From assembly GCF_002127535.1 (NCBI RefSeq), contig NZ_MUBJ01000023.1:1-57265 (forward strand): a DNA stretch of 57,265 nt, read 5' to 3'. The position numbers and the translations under genes are program-made. Source of the stretch: Xenorhabdus vietnamensis. GTDB lineage: Bacteria; Pseudomonadota; Gammaproteobacteria; Enterobacterales; Enterobacteriaceae. How positions within the stretch are numbered: the stretch's first letter is position 1; each line of letters opens with the position of its first letter. Below, in pieces: positions 19,199 through 29,737 of this stretch. The notes beneath the pieces are model-generated. The model made no database searches. It saw only the letters and a list, made by a program, of their open reading frames with translations, and was not told the origin of the DNA.

Positions 19199-19822
19199 TC
19201 ACTTATTTTCATTTGCTGAAGTGTCAGATAACGATAGCTTAATCGGTTCAATTGCGAAGGTCATTATATTTTCGCTGCTGTTTACGATGATATAGCGTGC
19301 TGCTCCCATTTTTTGACTCAAAGCAGAATGGTTTTCTACTGCTTCCAAAAGCTTTTCCAATTGAATTTGAGCTTGTGCAAGGGAAAGAGTAGGTTCAAAT
19401 TGATTGATCAGGGCAGCCATATATTGCTTTGCCAGTATGCGGTTTTGCTGATCTTCTTGCTCACTTTGTGATGGCAGCAGTGTAATTTGCAGGCTTTTAA
19501 TCTTTTCGCTACCTCGTTCCAATACCGCTGAAGAGTAAATGTTGTCATTGATTTTACTGACAGCACGGATGAAAGGCCGGGCAATATTTTTGTTTGAAAT
19601 TACCTTATATTCGGGCAGGGGAATATCCGGGTGTTTTTTGTTGTATTTTTTCCGAAAGACAGGGGGAGTTTCTTCGAAAGTAGGAGAGCCTGGCTGCAGA
19701 TACATGGACAATGAGTTTATTTCTGGCGTGACAGAAGGCTCATCGGCAGAGGCTAATAATGGCAAACTGATGCCAAAAGCGATTAATATTGTCACCAGAA
19801 GTTTATTCATGCTTGTTTTCAT
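19199..19822 (-). CDS. yiiQ: YiiQ, DUF1454 periplasmic protein
   Basis: 207 residues from the ATG at 19822 (or 203 from 19810). The open frame runs on to 20011, but that part is out of family and overlaps yiiR, so it is rejected. The signal peptide is MNKLLVTILIAFGISLPLLASA. Function is unknown. It sits between tpiA and yiiR exactly as in E. coli. Confidence 0.88.
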   Translation of the reverse strand: MKTSMNKLLVTILIAFGISLPLLASADEPSVTPEINSLSMYLQPGSPTFEETPPVFRKKYNKKHPDIPLPEYKVISNKNIARPFIRAVSKINDNIYSSAVLERGSEKIKSLQITLLPSQSEQEDQQNRILAKQYMAALINQFEPTLSLAQAQIQLEKLLEAVENHSALSQKMGAARYIIVNSSENIMTFAIEPIKLSLSDTSANENK

Positions 19823-19880
19823 TTTGCTACTCACTGAGTTAAATCCTGGAAAAACAGCATCCACAATTGGAAAAGAGTAC

Positions 19881-20339
19881 ATGACATTACAACAATGGGG
19901 ATTCTCATTCAAAGGCCGAATTGGACGACGAGAGTTTTGGAGCGGCATAGGCATCTGTTTCGCTTTGATCTTTATACTCCTGACACTGCACGGAATGAAT
20001 ATCCTCCCCATGAATTATGCAGCGCTTAGTGTTGTTGTGCTGTTGTATCCAACTACGGCGATTTTTTCGAAACGCCTGCACGACCGAAATAAAAGGGGTA
20101 GCTGGGTGTTACTATTGGCACTGGCTTGGATATTGTTGTCCTTTGATTGGAACACAATGGCGCCAATATGGCAGTGGGGAATTGGTCGTTTTGTCCCAAC
20201 ACTGATTTTTGTCATGATGATATTGGATTGTGGTATATTCCGTGGCACAGAAGGCCCCAATCGCTTTGGTGAAATGGCAGAAACAGTTGATTACATTTCT
20301 GCCAAACCAGCCAAAGAGCCTGTTCAAAAGCGTAAATAA
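19881..20339 (+). CDS. yiiR: YiiR, DUF805 inner-membrane protein
   Basis: 152 residues from the ATG at 19881. The frame is open back to 19539, but that stretch lies opposite yiiQ and carries no family features. FKGRIGRREFWSGIGICF followed by four hydrophobic segments and DCGIFRGTEGPNRFG are the DUF805 hallmarks. Function is unknown. Divergent from yiiQ with a spacer of only 58 bases. Confidence 0.87.
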   Translation: MTLQQWGFSFKGRIGRREFWSGIGICFALIFILLTLHGMNILPMNYAALSVVVLLYPTTAIFSKRLHDRNKRGSWVLLLALAWILLSFDWNTMAPIWQWGIGRFVPTLIFVMMILDCGIFRGTEGPNRFGEMAETVDYISAKPAKEPVQKRK

Positions 20340-20379
20340 GTGTACAGATAAATTTATTGCGGAAGCCGTGGCTATCTGA

Positions 20380-21126
20380 TTACCAGTATTGCTCGCTGGT
20401 GATTTGGCCCGGCTTACGGCGCAGGTGTTTTGCCATGCTACGTTGTTCTTTCAATAGTTGTTGGGTATCTCTGACCATTTGAGGATTCCCACACAGCATG
20501 ACATGGCTATTTTCTGCCTTAATCGGTAAACCTACAGCAGATTCCAACTCTCCATTTTCAATTAATGCCGGAATTCTGCCTATGAGTGAATTTGACCATC
20601 TCTCTCGACTAACGATGGTTTGTATTCTCAGTTTACCCTGAAATGTTTTTTCCAGTTCCTGCATCATGGGTAAATAACTTAAATCTTGACCCCATCTAAC
20701 TGCGTGAACTAAAACGATATTTTCGAACCGTTCCAGATTGGTACTTTGCTGGAGGATGGAAAGATAAGGCCCAATCGCTGTGCCAGTAGAAAGCATCCAG
20801 AGTGTTTGGCTGTCAGGGATTTCATCCAGAACGAAAAAACCAGCAGCCTGCTCGGTTACCAGCAATTCATCCCCGGTTTTTAGCGCAGCCAAACGGGGAC
20901 TGAGTTTTCCTTCCGGAACGCTCACTAAATAAAACTCCAGAGTATTATCATAGGGAGAGTTGACATAAGAGTAAGCCCGTTGGATGCGCTCCCCTTCAAT
21001 TTCCAGTGCAAGTTTTGCAAATTGCCCGGCGGTAAATTTTTCTATTGGTGCATGAATTTTTATGCTGAAAAGTGAATCAGTCCAATTTGTTATATCGGTA
21101 ACTTTTCCTGTAACCCAGTTTGCCAT
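20380..21126 (-). CDS. fpr: Ferredoxin/flavodoxin-NADP+ reductase
   Basis: 248 residues, identical in length to E. coli Fpr. FAD-binding block RAYSYVNSPYD and NADP-binding block MLSTGTAIGPYLSIL are clear, and it ends in SEQYW. Moves electrons from NADPH to flavodoxin and ferredoxin; in E. coli it is part of the SoxRS oxidative-stress regulon. I could not identify a convincing SoxS box. The upstream region has unusual repeats, listed separately. Confidence 0.96.
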   Translation of the reverse strand: MANWVTGKVTDITNWTDSLFSIKIHAPIEKFTAGQFAKLALEIEGERIQRAYSYVNSPYDNTLEFYLVSVPEGKLSPRLAALKTGDELLVTEQAAGFFVLDEIPDSQTLWMLSTGTAIGPYLSILQQSTNLERFENIVLVHAVRWGQDLSYLPMMQELEKTFQGKLRIQTIVSRERWSNSLIGRIPALIENGELESAVGLPIKAENSHVMLCGNPQMVRDTQQLLKEQRSMAKHLRRKPGQITSEQYW

Positions 21127-21146
21127 TACGATTAACCTCTCTACAC

Positions 21147-21183
21147 AATATGGTACGCATTAATATGGTCGAATTAATATGGT
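21147..21183. repeat. Three AATATGGT repeats upstream of fpr
   Basis: AATATGGT occurs at 21147, 21162 and 21176, with spacings of 15 and 14 bases, just upstream of the fpr start. Roughly helical phasing (about 1.4 turns) makes a protein-binding array possible, but no known regulator matches. Confidence 0.6.
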
Positions 21184-21414
21184 GTGAACTGATAAATTGC
21201 AAATGAGTGCTGCATGAATTGGTGATTTTTTGTAACGATTCTACGTGATTACGCGAAATAACATTATCGATTAAATGTTACAGTTAAATTAACTGGATTT
21301 TTGCCAATATTTTGGATTTATATGTACATTTTTATTGACATATATGGAGAGTATCTCTGTAATTTGTTGCTCACATAACATTGTATACTGAAAAGAAAAA
21401 ATATAGATTTGCTA

Positions 21415-21431
21415 AGTGAATCATATTCACT
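21415..21431. repeat. Perfect palindrome in the fpr-emrD spacer
   Basis: AGTGAAT-CAT-ATTCACT: 7-bp arms around three bases, operator-like, in the 490-base divergent spacer between fpr and emrD. A second inverted repeat, AATATTT-GAAT-AAATATT, lies just before emrD (about 21538-21555). The rest of the spacer shows nothing I can assign. Confidence 0.55.
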
Positions 21432-21618
21432 GAAGTCAGTACGTCAGGTTCTTTACTAAGCACTTGAGGGGGTTACTGTGGCTGATGATTGATTCGGTGG
21501 TTATTAAATGGTTTGTATAACATTATTTGTATAAACAATATTTGAATAAATATTGCTCTTTAGCGAACGATTATTTTCCATGAACAGCTGTTCCAATGAA
21601 TGATTGTATATCAGTGCG

Positions 21619-22806
21619 ATGAAAAAAATAGAACATTTTAATTTATTATTGATGTTGATTGCCTTGGCTGCTGTAGGGCAGATGACTCAAACGATCTATG
21701 TGCCCGTTATTGCAGATATAGCGAGTGATTTTAGTAAACCTGCGGGAGAAGTTCAGCGGGTGATGGCGGCATATCTGTTTTCTTACGGGCTTTCACAGCT
21801 TTTTTATGGGCCGCTCTCTGACAAGGTGGGGCGCCGTCCTGTGATTTTGGCAGGCATGTCCATTTATCTGGTGGCGACGATATGTGCTCTGTTTGCGCCA
21901 AACTTATTAGTGCTGGTGATTGCGAGTGCATTACAGGGGTTGGGTACTGGGGTTGCCGGTGTGATGGTGCGTACCATGCCACGGGATTTATATACTGGCA
22001 CGACGTTGCGCTATGCTAATAGTCTGCTGAATATGGCTGTGTTGGTCAGCCCTTTGGCTGCTCCCATGATTGGTGGGATAGTTGCCCACTATTTTGGTTG
22101 GCGCTCCTGTTACTTGTTCCTGTTAGTGATGGGGGCTATGGTTGCTTTCTTCCTGATTCGGCATTTACCAGAGACCCGTCCTGTAGAGACTGCACGCAGC
22201 ACAATGCTGGTCTCTTTCAACCAACTACTCTCTCATGGCGCTTTTGTATCTTACCTGATCATGCTGGTGGGCGGCCTGGCTGGAGTGGCTGTTTTTGAAG
22301 CCAGCAGTGGTGTGTTAATGGGGGCAGTTTTGGGGCTGGATAGCCTAACGGTCAGTGTCTTGTTTATTCTGCCAATTCCTGCGGCGTTTTTTGGGGCGTG
22401 GTATGCCGGTCGTGAAGGTAAAACATTTTATCGGCTCATGTGGTACTCAGTTATCTGTTGCTTGTTGGCGGGGGCTTTAATGTGGCTACCCGGCTGGTTT
22501 GGCATCATGAATATCTGGACTTTGTTGATACCAGCTGCATTATTCTTTTTTGGTGCGGGCATGTTGTTTCCATTGGCGACGACCGGAGCGATGGAACCAT
22601 TTCCTTATCTGGCAGGAGCCGCAGGTGCTTTAGTGGGGGGATTTCAGAATGTAGGTTCAGGAGTCGCTACATGGCTGTCGGCGATGTTACCGCAAAATAA
22701 CCAATTTAGCGTTGGTATGCTGATGTTTTCCATGTCGCTGCTGATTCTGCTTTGTTGGTTGCCTATTTCTCAGGGGGTTCAGCGTCAGGAACATACGGTT
22801 TCGTAA
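21619..22806 (+). CDS. emrD: Multidrug efflux MFS transporter EmrD
   Basis: 395 residues (E. coli 394), starting at the ATG at 21619; the upstream TTG at 21604 only adds five residues. Twelve membrane helices with the MFS loop motif GPLSDKVGRRPVIL. Long stretches match E. coli EmrD, including NSLLNM, FILPIPAAFFGAWYAGR and PAALFFFGAGMLFPLATTGAMEPFP. Proton-driven export of hydrophobic compounds. The ribosome site is weak. The gene stands alone next to glpK, unlike its E. coli position. Confidence 0.93.
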   Translation: MKKIEHFNLLLMLIALAAVGQMTQTIYVPVIADIASDFSKPAGEVQRVMAAYLFSYGLSQLFYGPLSDKVGRRPVILAGMSIYLVATICALFAPNLLVLVIASALQGLGTGVAGVMVRTMPRDLYTGTTLRYANSLLNMAVLVSPLAAPMIGGIVAHYFGWRSCYLFLLVMGAMVAFFLIRHLPETRPVETARSTMLVSFNQLLSHGAFVSYLIMLVGGLAGVAVFEASSGVLMGAVLGLDSLTVSVLFILPIPAAFFGAWYAGREGKTFYRLMWYSVICCLLAGALMWLPGWFGIMNIWTLLIPAALFFFGAGMLFPLATTGAMEPFPYLAGAAGALVGGFQNVGSGVATWLSAMLPQNNQFSVGMLMFSMSLLILLCWLPISQGVQRQEHTVS

Positions 22807-22845
22807 AATCGAAAAGTGTGTCGTTGAAAGAAATGTAGTTTTTTT

Positions 22846-22892
22846 AAAGGCTCCGGCATTGTTTATGCACTTTGCCGGAGCCTTTAGTTGTT
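22846..22892 (+). terminator. Terminator after emrD
   Basis: Thirteen-base-pair stem (AAAGGCTCCGGCA with its complement), loop of 14 bases, then a T-rich TTTAGTTGTTTAAT. It lies between the convergent emrD and glpK. The T-richness favours the plus strand. Confidence 0.8.
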
Positions 22893-22905
22893 TAATATCT
22901 TGCGG

Positions 22906-24444
<1,539 letters not shown>

Positions 24445-24517
24445 TTATTCAGTCATTCATTTTTATTGTTTTATTGGTTTGCCATATTTCAAATGGTAAA
24501 AGTTCAGTATGGCAAAT

Positions 24518-25315
24518 TTAAACCTCGCGCGGTAAATGGCGAGTAATCAGTTTGCGGTAGCCAAAAGCACCTAAAATCGCGCCAACGATAGGAGCTACCA
24601 ACGGAACAAGGCAATAAGGAATATCTCGACCTCCTGTTAGGGCAACATCTCCCCAACCAGTCAAGTAAGCCACTAATTTGGGGCCGAAGTCACGAGCTGG
24701 GTTCAGAGCAAATCCAGTTAAGGAACCAAATGAACCACCGATAACCGCAATGAGAATACCGATTAACAGAGGAGCCAAAGGCCCTCGAGGAATACCATTG
24801 CCATCATCTGTCAGGGACAGGATCAGGCACAATAGAACGGCCGCGATGATAACTTCAACGATAAATGCATTTAATACGGAGATCTGAGCAGCCGGATAAG
24901 TGGAGAAAACCCCAGCAGTAAAGAGGCTTTCCTGCGAGCCGCGAATGATGTCGTGAACTTGCTCATAATCCAGGAAAAGGTTGTAATACATCATGTAGAT
25001 AATGAGTGCAGCGACAAAGCCTCCGAACATTTGGGCAATGATGTAAGGCAACACTTTTTTTCTGTCAAAGTTGGCAAATAGGCATAAAGCAATAGTAACT
25101 GCGGGGTTAAGATGTGCACCCGAAATACCGGCAGTAAGATAAACTGCCAGGGTGACACCAAAGCCCCAGATAATGCTGATTTCCCATAAGCCCAGTTGTG
25201 CTCCTGCAAGTCGGGCAGCAGCAACGCAGCCTAAGCCAAAAAAAACGAGCAATGCAGTACCCAGAAATTCGGAAATGCATTGTCCTGATAATGTTGGAGT
25301 GGTGGTCTGACTCAT
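24518..25315 (-). CDS. glpF: Glycerol facilitator (aquaglyceroporin)
   Basis: 265 residues, a major intrinsic protein with six membrane helices and two NPA half-helices: SGAHLNPAVTIAL and FALNPARDFGPK. The Asp after the second NPA (NPARD) is the mark of glycerol-conducting members. First gene of the glpFK operon. The regulatory region upstream carries CRP- and GlpR-like sites. Confidence 0.97.
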   Translation of the reverse strand: MSQTTTPTLSGQCISEFLGTALLVFFGLGCVAAARLAGAQLGLWEISIIWGFGVTLAVYLTAGISGAHLNPAVTIALCLFANFDRKKVLPYIIAQMFGGFVAALIIYMMYYNLFLDYEQVHDIIRGSQESLFTAGVFSTYPAAQISVLNAFIVEVIIAAVLLCLILSLTDDGNGIPRGPLAPLLIGILIAVIGGSFGSLTGFALNPARDFGPKLVAYLTGWGDVALTGGRDIPYCLVPLVAPIVGAILGAFGYRKLITRHLPREV

Positions 25316-25413
25316 TTCTATATCCTATCATCCTATAAAAAGTACAGGGGAAAGAGATTAATTATTAGTCCCTTTTTATGCATTAAGAGAAAGATTTCTG
25401 TGAATTTATCGTT

Positions 25414-25433
25414 AATGCGCGTAAACGAGAAAT
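25414..25433. promoter_or_regulatory. GlpR-like operator upstream of glpF
   Basis: The sequence has the CG-N4-CG core of the GlpR consensus (WATGTTCGWTAWCGAACATW) with AATG on the left flank. Partial match; placed between glpF and zapB. Confidence 0.35.
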
Positions 25434-25466
25434 AGCGAAATTGAAATCTGCGTGTTGCGTCAACAA

Positions 25467-25486
25467 AATGAGCGAATTCGCATTTA
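25467..25486. promoter_or_regulatory. GlpR-like operator upstream of glpF (second)
   Basis: AATGAGCGAATTCGCATTTA shows the CG-AATT-CG core with partial flanks. Together with 25414-25433 and the CRP site it resembles the organisation at E. coli glpFK. Partial match only. Confidence 0.4.
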
Positions 25487-25508
25487 TTTGGTGTTTTATT
25501 CGGCTTGG

Positions 25509-25530
25509 AAATGTGATCTTATGAACATTT
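25509..25530. promoter_or_regulatory. CRP site upstream of glpF
   Basis: AAATGTGA-TCTTAT-GAACATTT: the left half is perfect and the right half has two mismatches to the CRP consensus. glpFK is CRP-activated in E. coli. The remainder of this 323-base divergent spacer must hold the glpF and zapB promoters, which I cannot place with confidence. Confidence 0.65.
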
Positions 25531-25638
25531 GGTTTTGGTCACTATATTTCTCGTTATACCGCACATTGAAAGGATGAAACTAGACAGTCGTTAATAGGCT
25601 AAATACAATCAAGACATTGCTTACAAGAGGGCCCCAGA

Positions 25639-25881
25639 ATGTCATTTGAAGTTTTTGAAAAACTAGAATCCAAAGTTCAGCAGGCGATTGATACCATCAC
25701 TTTGTTGCAAATGGAAATGGAAGAATTAAAAGAAAAGAACGCGGTCTTATCTCAGGATGTTCAGAACATGACAGACAGCCGTGATTCTCTGGTACGTGAA
25801 AATGAGCAGCTCAAGCAAGAACAATCAGCATGGCAAGAGCGCTTACGCACCCTGCTAGGCAAGATGGAAGATGTACAATAA
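25639..25881 (+). CDS. zapB: Cell division protein ZapB
   Basis: 80 residues, predicted as one coiled coil from end to end with regular heptads. It begins [20 protein letters not shown] and is rich in Glu, Gln and Leu. It joins the FtsZ ring through ZapA and links it to the MatP-Ter complex. AAGAGGG is its ribosome site. Divergent from glpF, as in E. coli. Confidence 0.95.
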   Translation: MSFEVFEKLESKVQQAIDTITLLQMEMEELKEKNAVLSQDVQNMTDSRDSLVRENEQLKQEQSAWQERLRTLLGKMEDVQ

Positions 25882-25900
25882 GGTATCCATGGATTAGCTG

Positions 25901-25930
25901 AAAAAGGGCGATAACTACGCCCTTTTTTAT
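25901..25930. terminator. Bidirectional terminator, zapB/rraA
   Basis: AAAAGGGCG-ATAACTA-CGCCCTTTTTT: strong stem with T-tracts on both strands, between the convergent genes zapB and rraA. Confidence 0.92.
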
Positions 25931-25995
25931 ATTCCCTTTAACTTGATTAAATTAGGTCAGTTAATCGGAATATCTGTTTCCGTTTTTATCTGGGA

Positions 25996-26517
25996 TTAGA
26001 TTTCATCGTCGTCACGGTCTCCATCAAGCTCTTCGTCAATTTCCAGCGGAACTTCTGATAAAACGATGCCGGTATTGTCTGCGTAGAGATAGTCACCAGA
26101 GAAAAACGTTACACCACCGAAATTCACCCTGATATCACTTTCTCCCACTCCTCCGCTATTGGAGCCGGCAGGAATGGCAGCCATTGCCTGAATACCAATA
26201 TCAAGTTCAGCGAGATAATCGACCTGACGCACAGCACCATAGACGACAATGCCTTCCCACCCATTATTGACGGCAAGTTGTGCCAGTTCTGCATCAACCA
26301 GTGCCTTGCGTACCGAGCCGCCACCATCAACGAGCAAAATGCGACCATGTCCATTTTCTTCAAGTAAGTCATAAAGAAGACCATTGTCTTCAAAACATTT
26401 CACTGTGATGATCTGACCACCAAATGAAGTACGCCCACCAAAGTTGGAGAAAAGTGGCTCTACCACATTTATATCTTCTTGATAGACATCACAAAGTTCG
26501 GAAGTATCATATTTCAT
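25996..26517 (-). CDS. rraA: Regulator of RNase E activity A
   Basis: 173 residues. [23 protein letters not shown] starts the protein; the central [21 protein letters not shown] and GAVRQVDYL blocks are typical. RraA trimers bind the RNase E C-terminal region and inhibit it. The C-terminus ends in a highly acidic tail ([12 protein letters not shown]) longer than the usual E. coli end. Located 108 bases after menA on the same strand. Confidence 0.96.
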   Translation of the reverse strand: MKYDTSELCDVYQEDINVVEPLFSNFGGRTSFGGQIITVKCFEDNGLLYDLLEENGHGRILLVDGGGSVRKALVDAELAQLAVNNGWEGIVVYGAVRQVDYLAELDIGIQAMAAIPAGSNSGGVGESDIRVNFGGVTFFSGDYLYADNTGIVLSEVPLEIDEELDGDRDDDEI

Positions 26518-26624
26518 GGGATTTACGTCTGGTTATGCAAGGAACGGACAGTATATCCTTTTAAAGCCAATGTTGGCAAAATCATCAATCTCAAAACTTG
26601 TGTGTAAAATTGATGCCTACTCGC

Positions 26625-27560
26625 TTAATTAAGTATCAATCCAATGGAAAACAGAATATTGGTCAGTAATGCAGCTTTGACCATTTGTACCAACTTGGGA
26701 CGCATACCTTCAGGTGTCGGATCACGCAGCACTTGTACTATATGTTTCAATAACAGGGGAAAAGCGAGCAGGAACAACCAACTAAACCAATTATGCAGGT
26801 ACAGGAGTGTGAAAATGGCAAAGCAGAGCATGGCGGTAACCAGAAGAGCAGCATGATAATAGCGAGCCTTTTTCCCTCCCAACCGGACAGCCAGAGTATT
26901 TTTGCCGTTTTGGCGATCATTTTCGATATCGCGTAAGTTATTAATATTCAAAACTGCCACGGAGAGTAAGCCACAGGCAGTTGCGGGCAAAATGGTACTG
27001 ATGGAAAAAGTACGGGTTTGCAGATAGTAAGTACCAAGAACACTCAACCAGCCGAAAAAAATCAGGACAGAAATATCTCCCAGCCCGATATAACCATAAG
27101 GGCGAGTACCCACCGTATAAGTGATAGCTGCGACAATCGCCAGTAATCCCAGAATCAAGAAACCGATAATGTCGCCTGGGCTGTTGCTGGCTACAGTGAT
27201 GAGGGAAATTCCTGATAAACAAGAGAGCAGCACGGTGATCTTCAATGCATTTTTCATCTGCTTTGCAGTAATCAGACCTTTTTGCATGCCACGCATTGGG
27301 CCAATGCGTTTTCCTGTATCGCTGCCTTTGGTGACATCACCATAATCGTTGGCAAGATTAGAAAGAATTTGCAGTATGGCTGCGGTTAATAAAGCCAATA
27401 ATGCGACAGGCCATTTGAAATGCCCCATCCATGACGCAAGAGCTGAACCGGTTACGACGGCAGCAACGGCCAGTGGGAGCGTTTTAGGGCGTAAGCTTTC
27501 CAGCCATGCCTGTGTCTGGCTGATAGACGTTGTTGAGCTCATATTGTCACTGTTTGTCAT
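26625..27560 (-). CDS. menA: 1,4-dihydroxy-2-naphthoate polyprenyltransferase
   Basis: 311 residues, a UbiA-family prenyltransferase with about eight or nine helices. The two Asp-rich metal sites are NLANDYGDVTKGSD (first) and NLRDIENDRQNGKNTLAVRLG (second). Makes demethylmenaquinone. The frame used starts MTNSDNMSSTT; a start at the internal Met (27542) is possible. Follows hslVU on the same strand after a strong terminator, then rraA. Confidence 0.96.
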   Translation of the reverse strand: MTNSDNMSSTTSISQTQAWLESLRPKTLPLAVAAVVTGSALASWMGHFKWPVALLALLTAAILQILSNLANDYGDVTKGSDTGKRIGPMRGMQKGLITAKQMKNALKITVLLSCLSGISLITVASNSPGDIIGFLILGLLAIVAAITYTVGTRPYGYIGLGDISVLIFFGWLSVLGTYYLQTRTFSISTILPATACGLLSVAVLNINNLRDIENDRQNGKNTLAVRLGGKKARYYHAALLVTAMLCFAIFTLLYLHNWFSWLFLLAFPLLLKHIVQVLRDPTPEGMRPKLVQMVKAALLTNILFSIGLILN

Positions 27561-27593
27561 TATGATTGGTGTAATAAATTTTATACCATTGAA

Positions 27594-27623
27594 AATAAAA
27601 AAATGGGAGGCTAAAAGCCTCCC
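27594..27623 (-). terminator. Intrinsic terminator of hslVU
   Basis: On the minus strand, GGGAGGC-TTTTA-GCCTCCC is followed by ATTTTTTTATTTTC. About 100 bases after the hslU stop. Confidence 0.92.
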
Positions 27624-27721
27624 TGTTTCGCGATCTTTCTATTATTTCGCGTCTTTTTCACGTTAAATTGCTCACGTGAATAAGTCCGGCAAATTGATTC
27701 TAATCAAGCCAATATGACTGA

Positions 27722-29053
27722 TTACAAAATAAACCGACTCAAATCTTCATCTGCAACCAGTTCGTCCAAGTGTTCTTTGACATAATCGGAATTGATTTCA
27801 ACAGATTGTCCTTGACGTTCGCTGGCATCAAAAGAGATGTCTTCCATCATGCGTTCAAGAACGGTGTGCAGACGACGGGCACCAATGTTTTCAGTTGTTT
27901 CATTCACTTGCCATGCCGCTTCCGCAATTTTACGGATTCCGTCAGCCGTGAATTCGATTCCCATGCCTTCAGTTGCCATCAGGGCTTTGTATTGCTCAGT
28001 CAATGAAGCATTAGGCTCGGTCAGAATACGTTCAAAGTCTTCAGTGGTCAGGGCTTGCAATTCAACGCGGATTGGCAGGCGACCCTGAAGTTCCGGGATC
28101 AGATCAGAAGGGCTGGAAACCTGAAACGCACCGGAGGCAATGAACAGGATGTGATCCGTTTTGACCATGCCATGTTTAGTGGAAACTGTGCAGCCTTCTA
28201 CAAGTGGCAACAAATCGCGTTGAACACCTTCACGGGAAACATCTGGGCCGGAAGTTTGACCGCGTTTACAAATTTTATCGATCTCATCAATGAAAACGAT
28301 GCCGTGTTGTTCAACTGCATCAATGGCCTGCTGTTTCAGTTCTTCAGGATTGACCAGTTTTGCGGCTTCTTCTTCGATCAGCAGTTTGAATGCGTCTTTA
28401 ATTTTCATCTTGCGATTTTTTTGACGCTGGCCTGCCAGATTTTGGAACATGGACTGCAATTGATTCGTCATCTCTTCCATGCCGGGAGGTGCCATGATTT
28501 CAACACCAACTGGGGAGGCTGAAACTTCGATTTCAATTTCTTTCTCGTCTAACTGGCCTTCACGCAATTTCTTGCGGAATGCCTGACGGGTTGAGGATGG
28601 CTCAGATTGAGGTTCTGCTTGTCCCCAGTTATTTTTTGCCGGTGGCAGCAGGACATCCAGAATACGCTCTTCTGCTAACTCTTCGGCACGATAGCGGTTT
28701 TTCTCAATCGATTGCAGGCGCACCATTTTTACTGCGGCGTCAGTCAGATCACGAATGATGGAATCGACTTCTTTACCGACATAACCGACTTCGGTGAATT
28801 TAGTTGCTTCAACCTTGATAAAGGGAGCATTGGCCAGTTTTGCCAGACGACGGGCAATCTCGGTTTTACCGACACCGGTTGGGCCTATCATCAAAATATT
28901 TTTTGGAGTGACTTCATGGCGCAGTGATTCATCTAACTGCATACGACGCCAGCGGTTACGCAGGGCAATAGCAACAGCACGTTTTGCTTTATCCTGACCG
29001 ATAATGTGGTTGTTAAGCTCGCTGACAATTTCGCGAGGGGTCATTTCAGACAT
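27722..29053 (-). CDS. hslU: HslU (ClpY), ATPase of the HslVU protease
   Basis: 443 residues, as in E. coli. AAA+ unfoldase: Walker [16 protein letters not shown], pore-loop VGYVGKEV, Walker [10 protein letters not shown] and sensor [15 protein letters not shown]. The C-terminal tail EDLSRFIL docks into HslV. Unfolds substrates for the HslV peptidase in the cytoplasm. Starts 11 bases after hslV. Confidence 0.98.
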   Translation of the reverse strand: MSEMTPREIVSELNNHIIGQDKAKRAVAIALRNRWRRMQLDESLRHEVTPKNILMIGPTGVGKTEIARRLAKLANAPFIKVEATKFTEVGYVGKEVDSIIRDLTDAAVKMVRLQSIEKNRYRAEELAEERILDVLLPPAKNNWGQAEPQSEPSSTRQAFRKKLREGQLDEKEIEIEVSASPVGVEIMAPPGMEEMTNQLQSMFQNLAGQRQKNRKMKIKDAFKLLIEEEAAKLVNPEELKQQAIDAVEQHGIVFIDEIDKICKRGQTSGPDVSREGVQRDLLPLVEGCTVSTKHGMVKTDHILFIASGAFQVSSPSDLIPELQGRLPIRVELQALTTEDFERILTEPNASLTEQYKALMATEGMGIEFTADGIRKIAEAAWQVNETTENIGARRLHTVLERMMEDISFDASERQGQSVEINSDYVKEHLDELVADEDLSRFIL

Positions 29054-29064
29054 ACTCTCTATCC

Positions 29065-29595
29065 TTACGCTTTCGAAGGCAGTTCTTCGAAGTTGTGATT
29101 ATGGTTGGTGTAGATGCAGATATCGCCGGCGATGGTCAGAGCACGTTCCGCGATTTCTCTGGCGCTGAGTTCGGTTGTTTCCAACATAGCGCGGGCAGCT
29201 GCCTGTGCGTATGAGCCACCGGAACCAATGGCGATAAGGTCATTCTCTGGCTGAATCACATCACCGTTACCTGTAATAATCAGAGAAGCATTTTCATCTG
29301 CGACTGCAAGCAGGGCTTCCAGCTTGCGCAGCATGCGATCTGTTCGCCAGTCTTTGGCAAGTTCAACGGCTGCTTTGGTCAGATGCCCTTGATGCATCTC
29401 GAGTTTCCGCTCAAACAGCTCGAACAGCGTGAAAGCATCTGCAGTACCGCCGGCAAAACCCGCGATGACCTTGTCATTGTAAAGGCGGCGCACTTTGCGG
29501 ACATTGCCTTTCATAACGGTATGACCCATTGTTGCTTGTCCGTCACCGCCGATGACGACTTTGCCGTTACGGCGAATACTTACGATTGTAGTCAC
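29065..29595 (-). CDS. hslV: HslV (ClpQ), peptidase of the HslVU protease
   Basis: 176 residues, exactly as in E. coli. N-terminal nucleophile hydrolase: Thr2 ([20 protein letters not shown]) becomes the catalytic Thr1 after Met removal. Lys in VRKVRRL and [13 protein letters not shown] complete the site. Preceded by a heat-shock type promoter overlapping the end of ftsN. Confidence 0.98.
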   Translation of the reverse strand: MTTIVSIRRNGKVVIGGDGQATMGHTVMKGNVRKVRRLYNDKVIAGFAGGTADAFTLFELFERKLEMHQGHLTKAAVELAKDWRTDRMLRKLEALLAVADENASLIITGNGDVIQPENDLIAIGSGGSYAQAAARAMLETTELSAREIAERALTIAGDICIYTNHNHNFEELPSKA

Positions 29596-29711
29596 GAGTT
29601 AGCCCCTGGTTACAAAATAAAAAATAGTACACACGGAGCATTAATTGGTTATCCCACAATTGCTTGCGCACTGCTGATAAAAGCACCATGTGTATGTTAT
29701 TAGAGATTAAG

Positions 29712-29737
29712 ATGGGGGAGTTTTCCGTTTTTTCAAC
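29712..29737 (-). promoter_or_regulatory. Sigma-32 promoter for hslVU
   Basis: On the minus strand GTTGAA (29732-29737), then about 14 bases and CCCCAT (29712-29717), match the sigma-32 pattern CTTGAA-N13/15-CCCCAT. The -35 overlaps the ftsN stop codon. hslVU is a heat-shock operon in E. coli. Confidence 0.75.

Noticed and set aside
19823..20011. N-terminal extension of yiiQ
   Set aside because: It lies opposite the start of yiiR and has no signal peptide; the start at 19822 gives a proper one.
21190..21250. Possible SoxS box before fpr
   Set aside because: A GCAGCAC stretch is present but the second half of the box does not match.
27770..28522. Plus-strand open frames opposite hslU
   Set aside because: Shadow frames of a highly conserved gene, with no ribosome site or family features. 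The same applies to similar frames opposite priA, glpK, ppc and cpxA.
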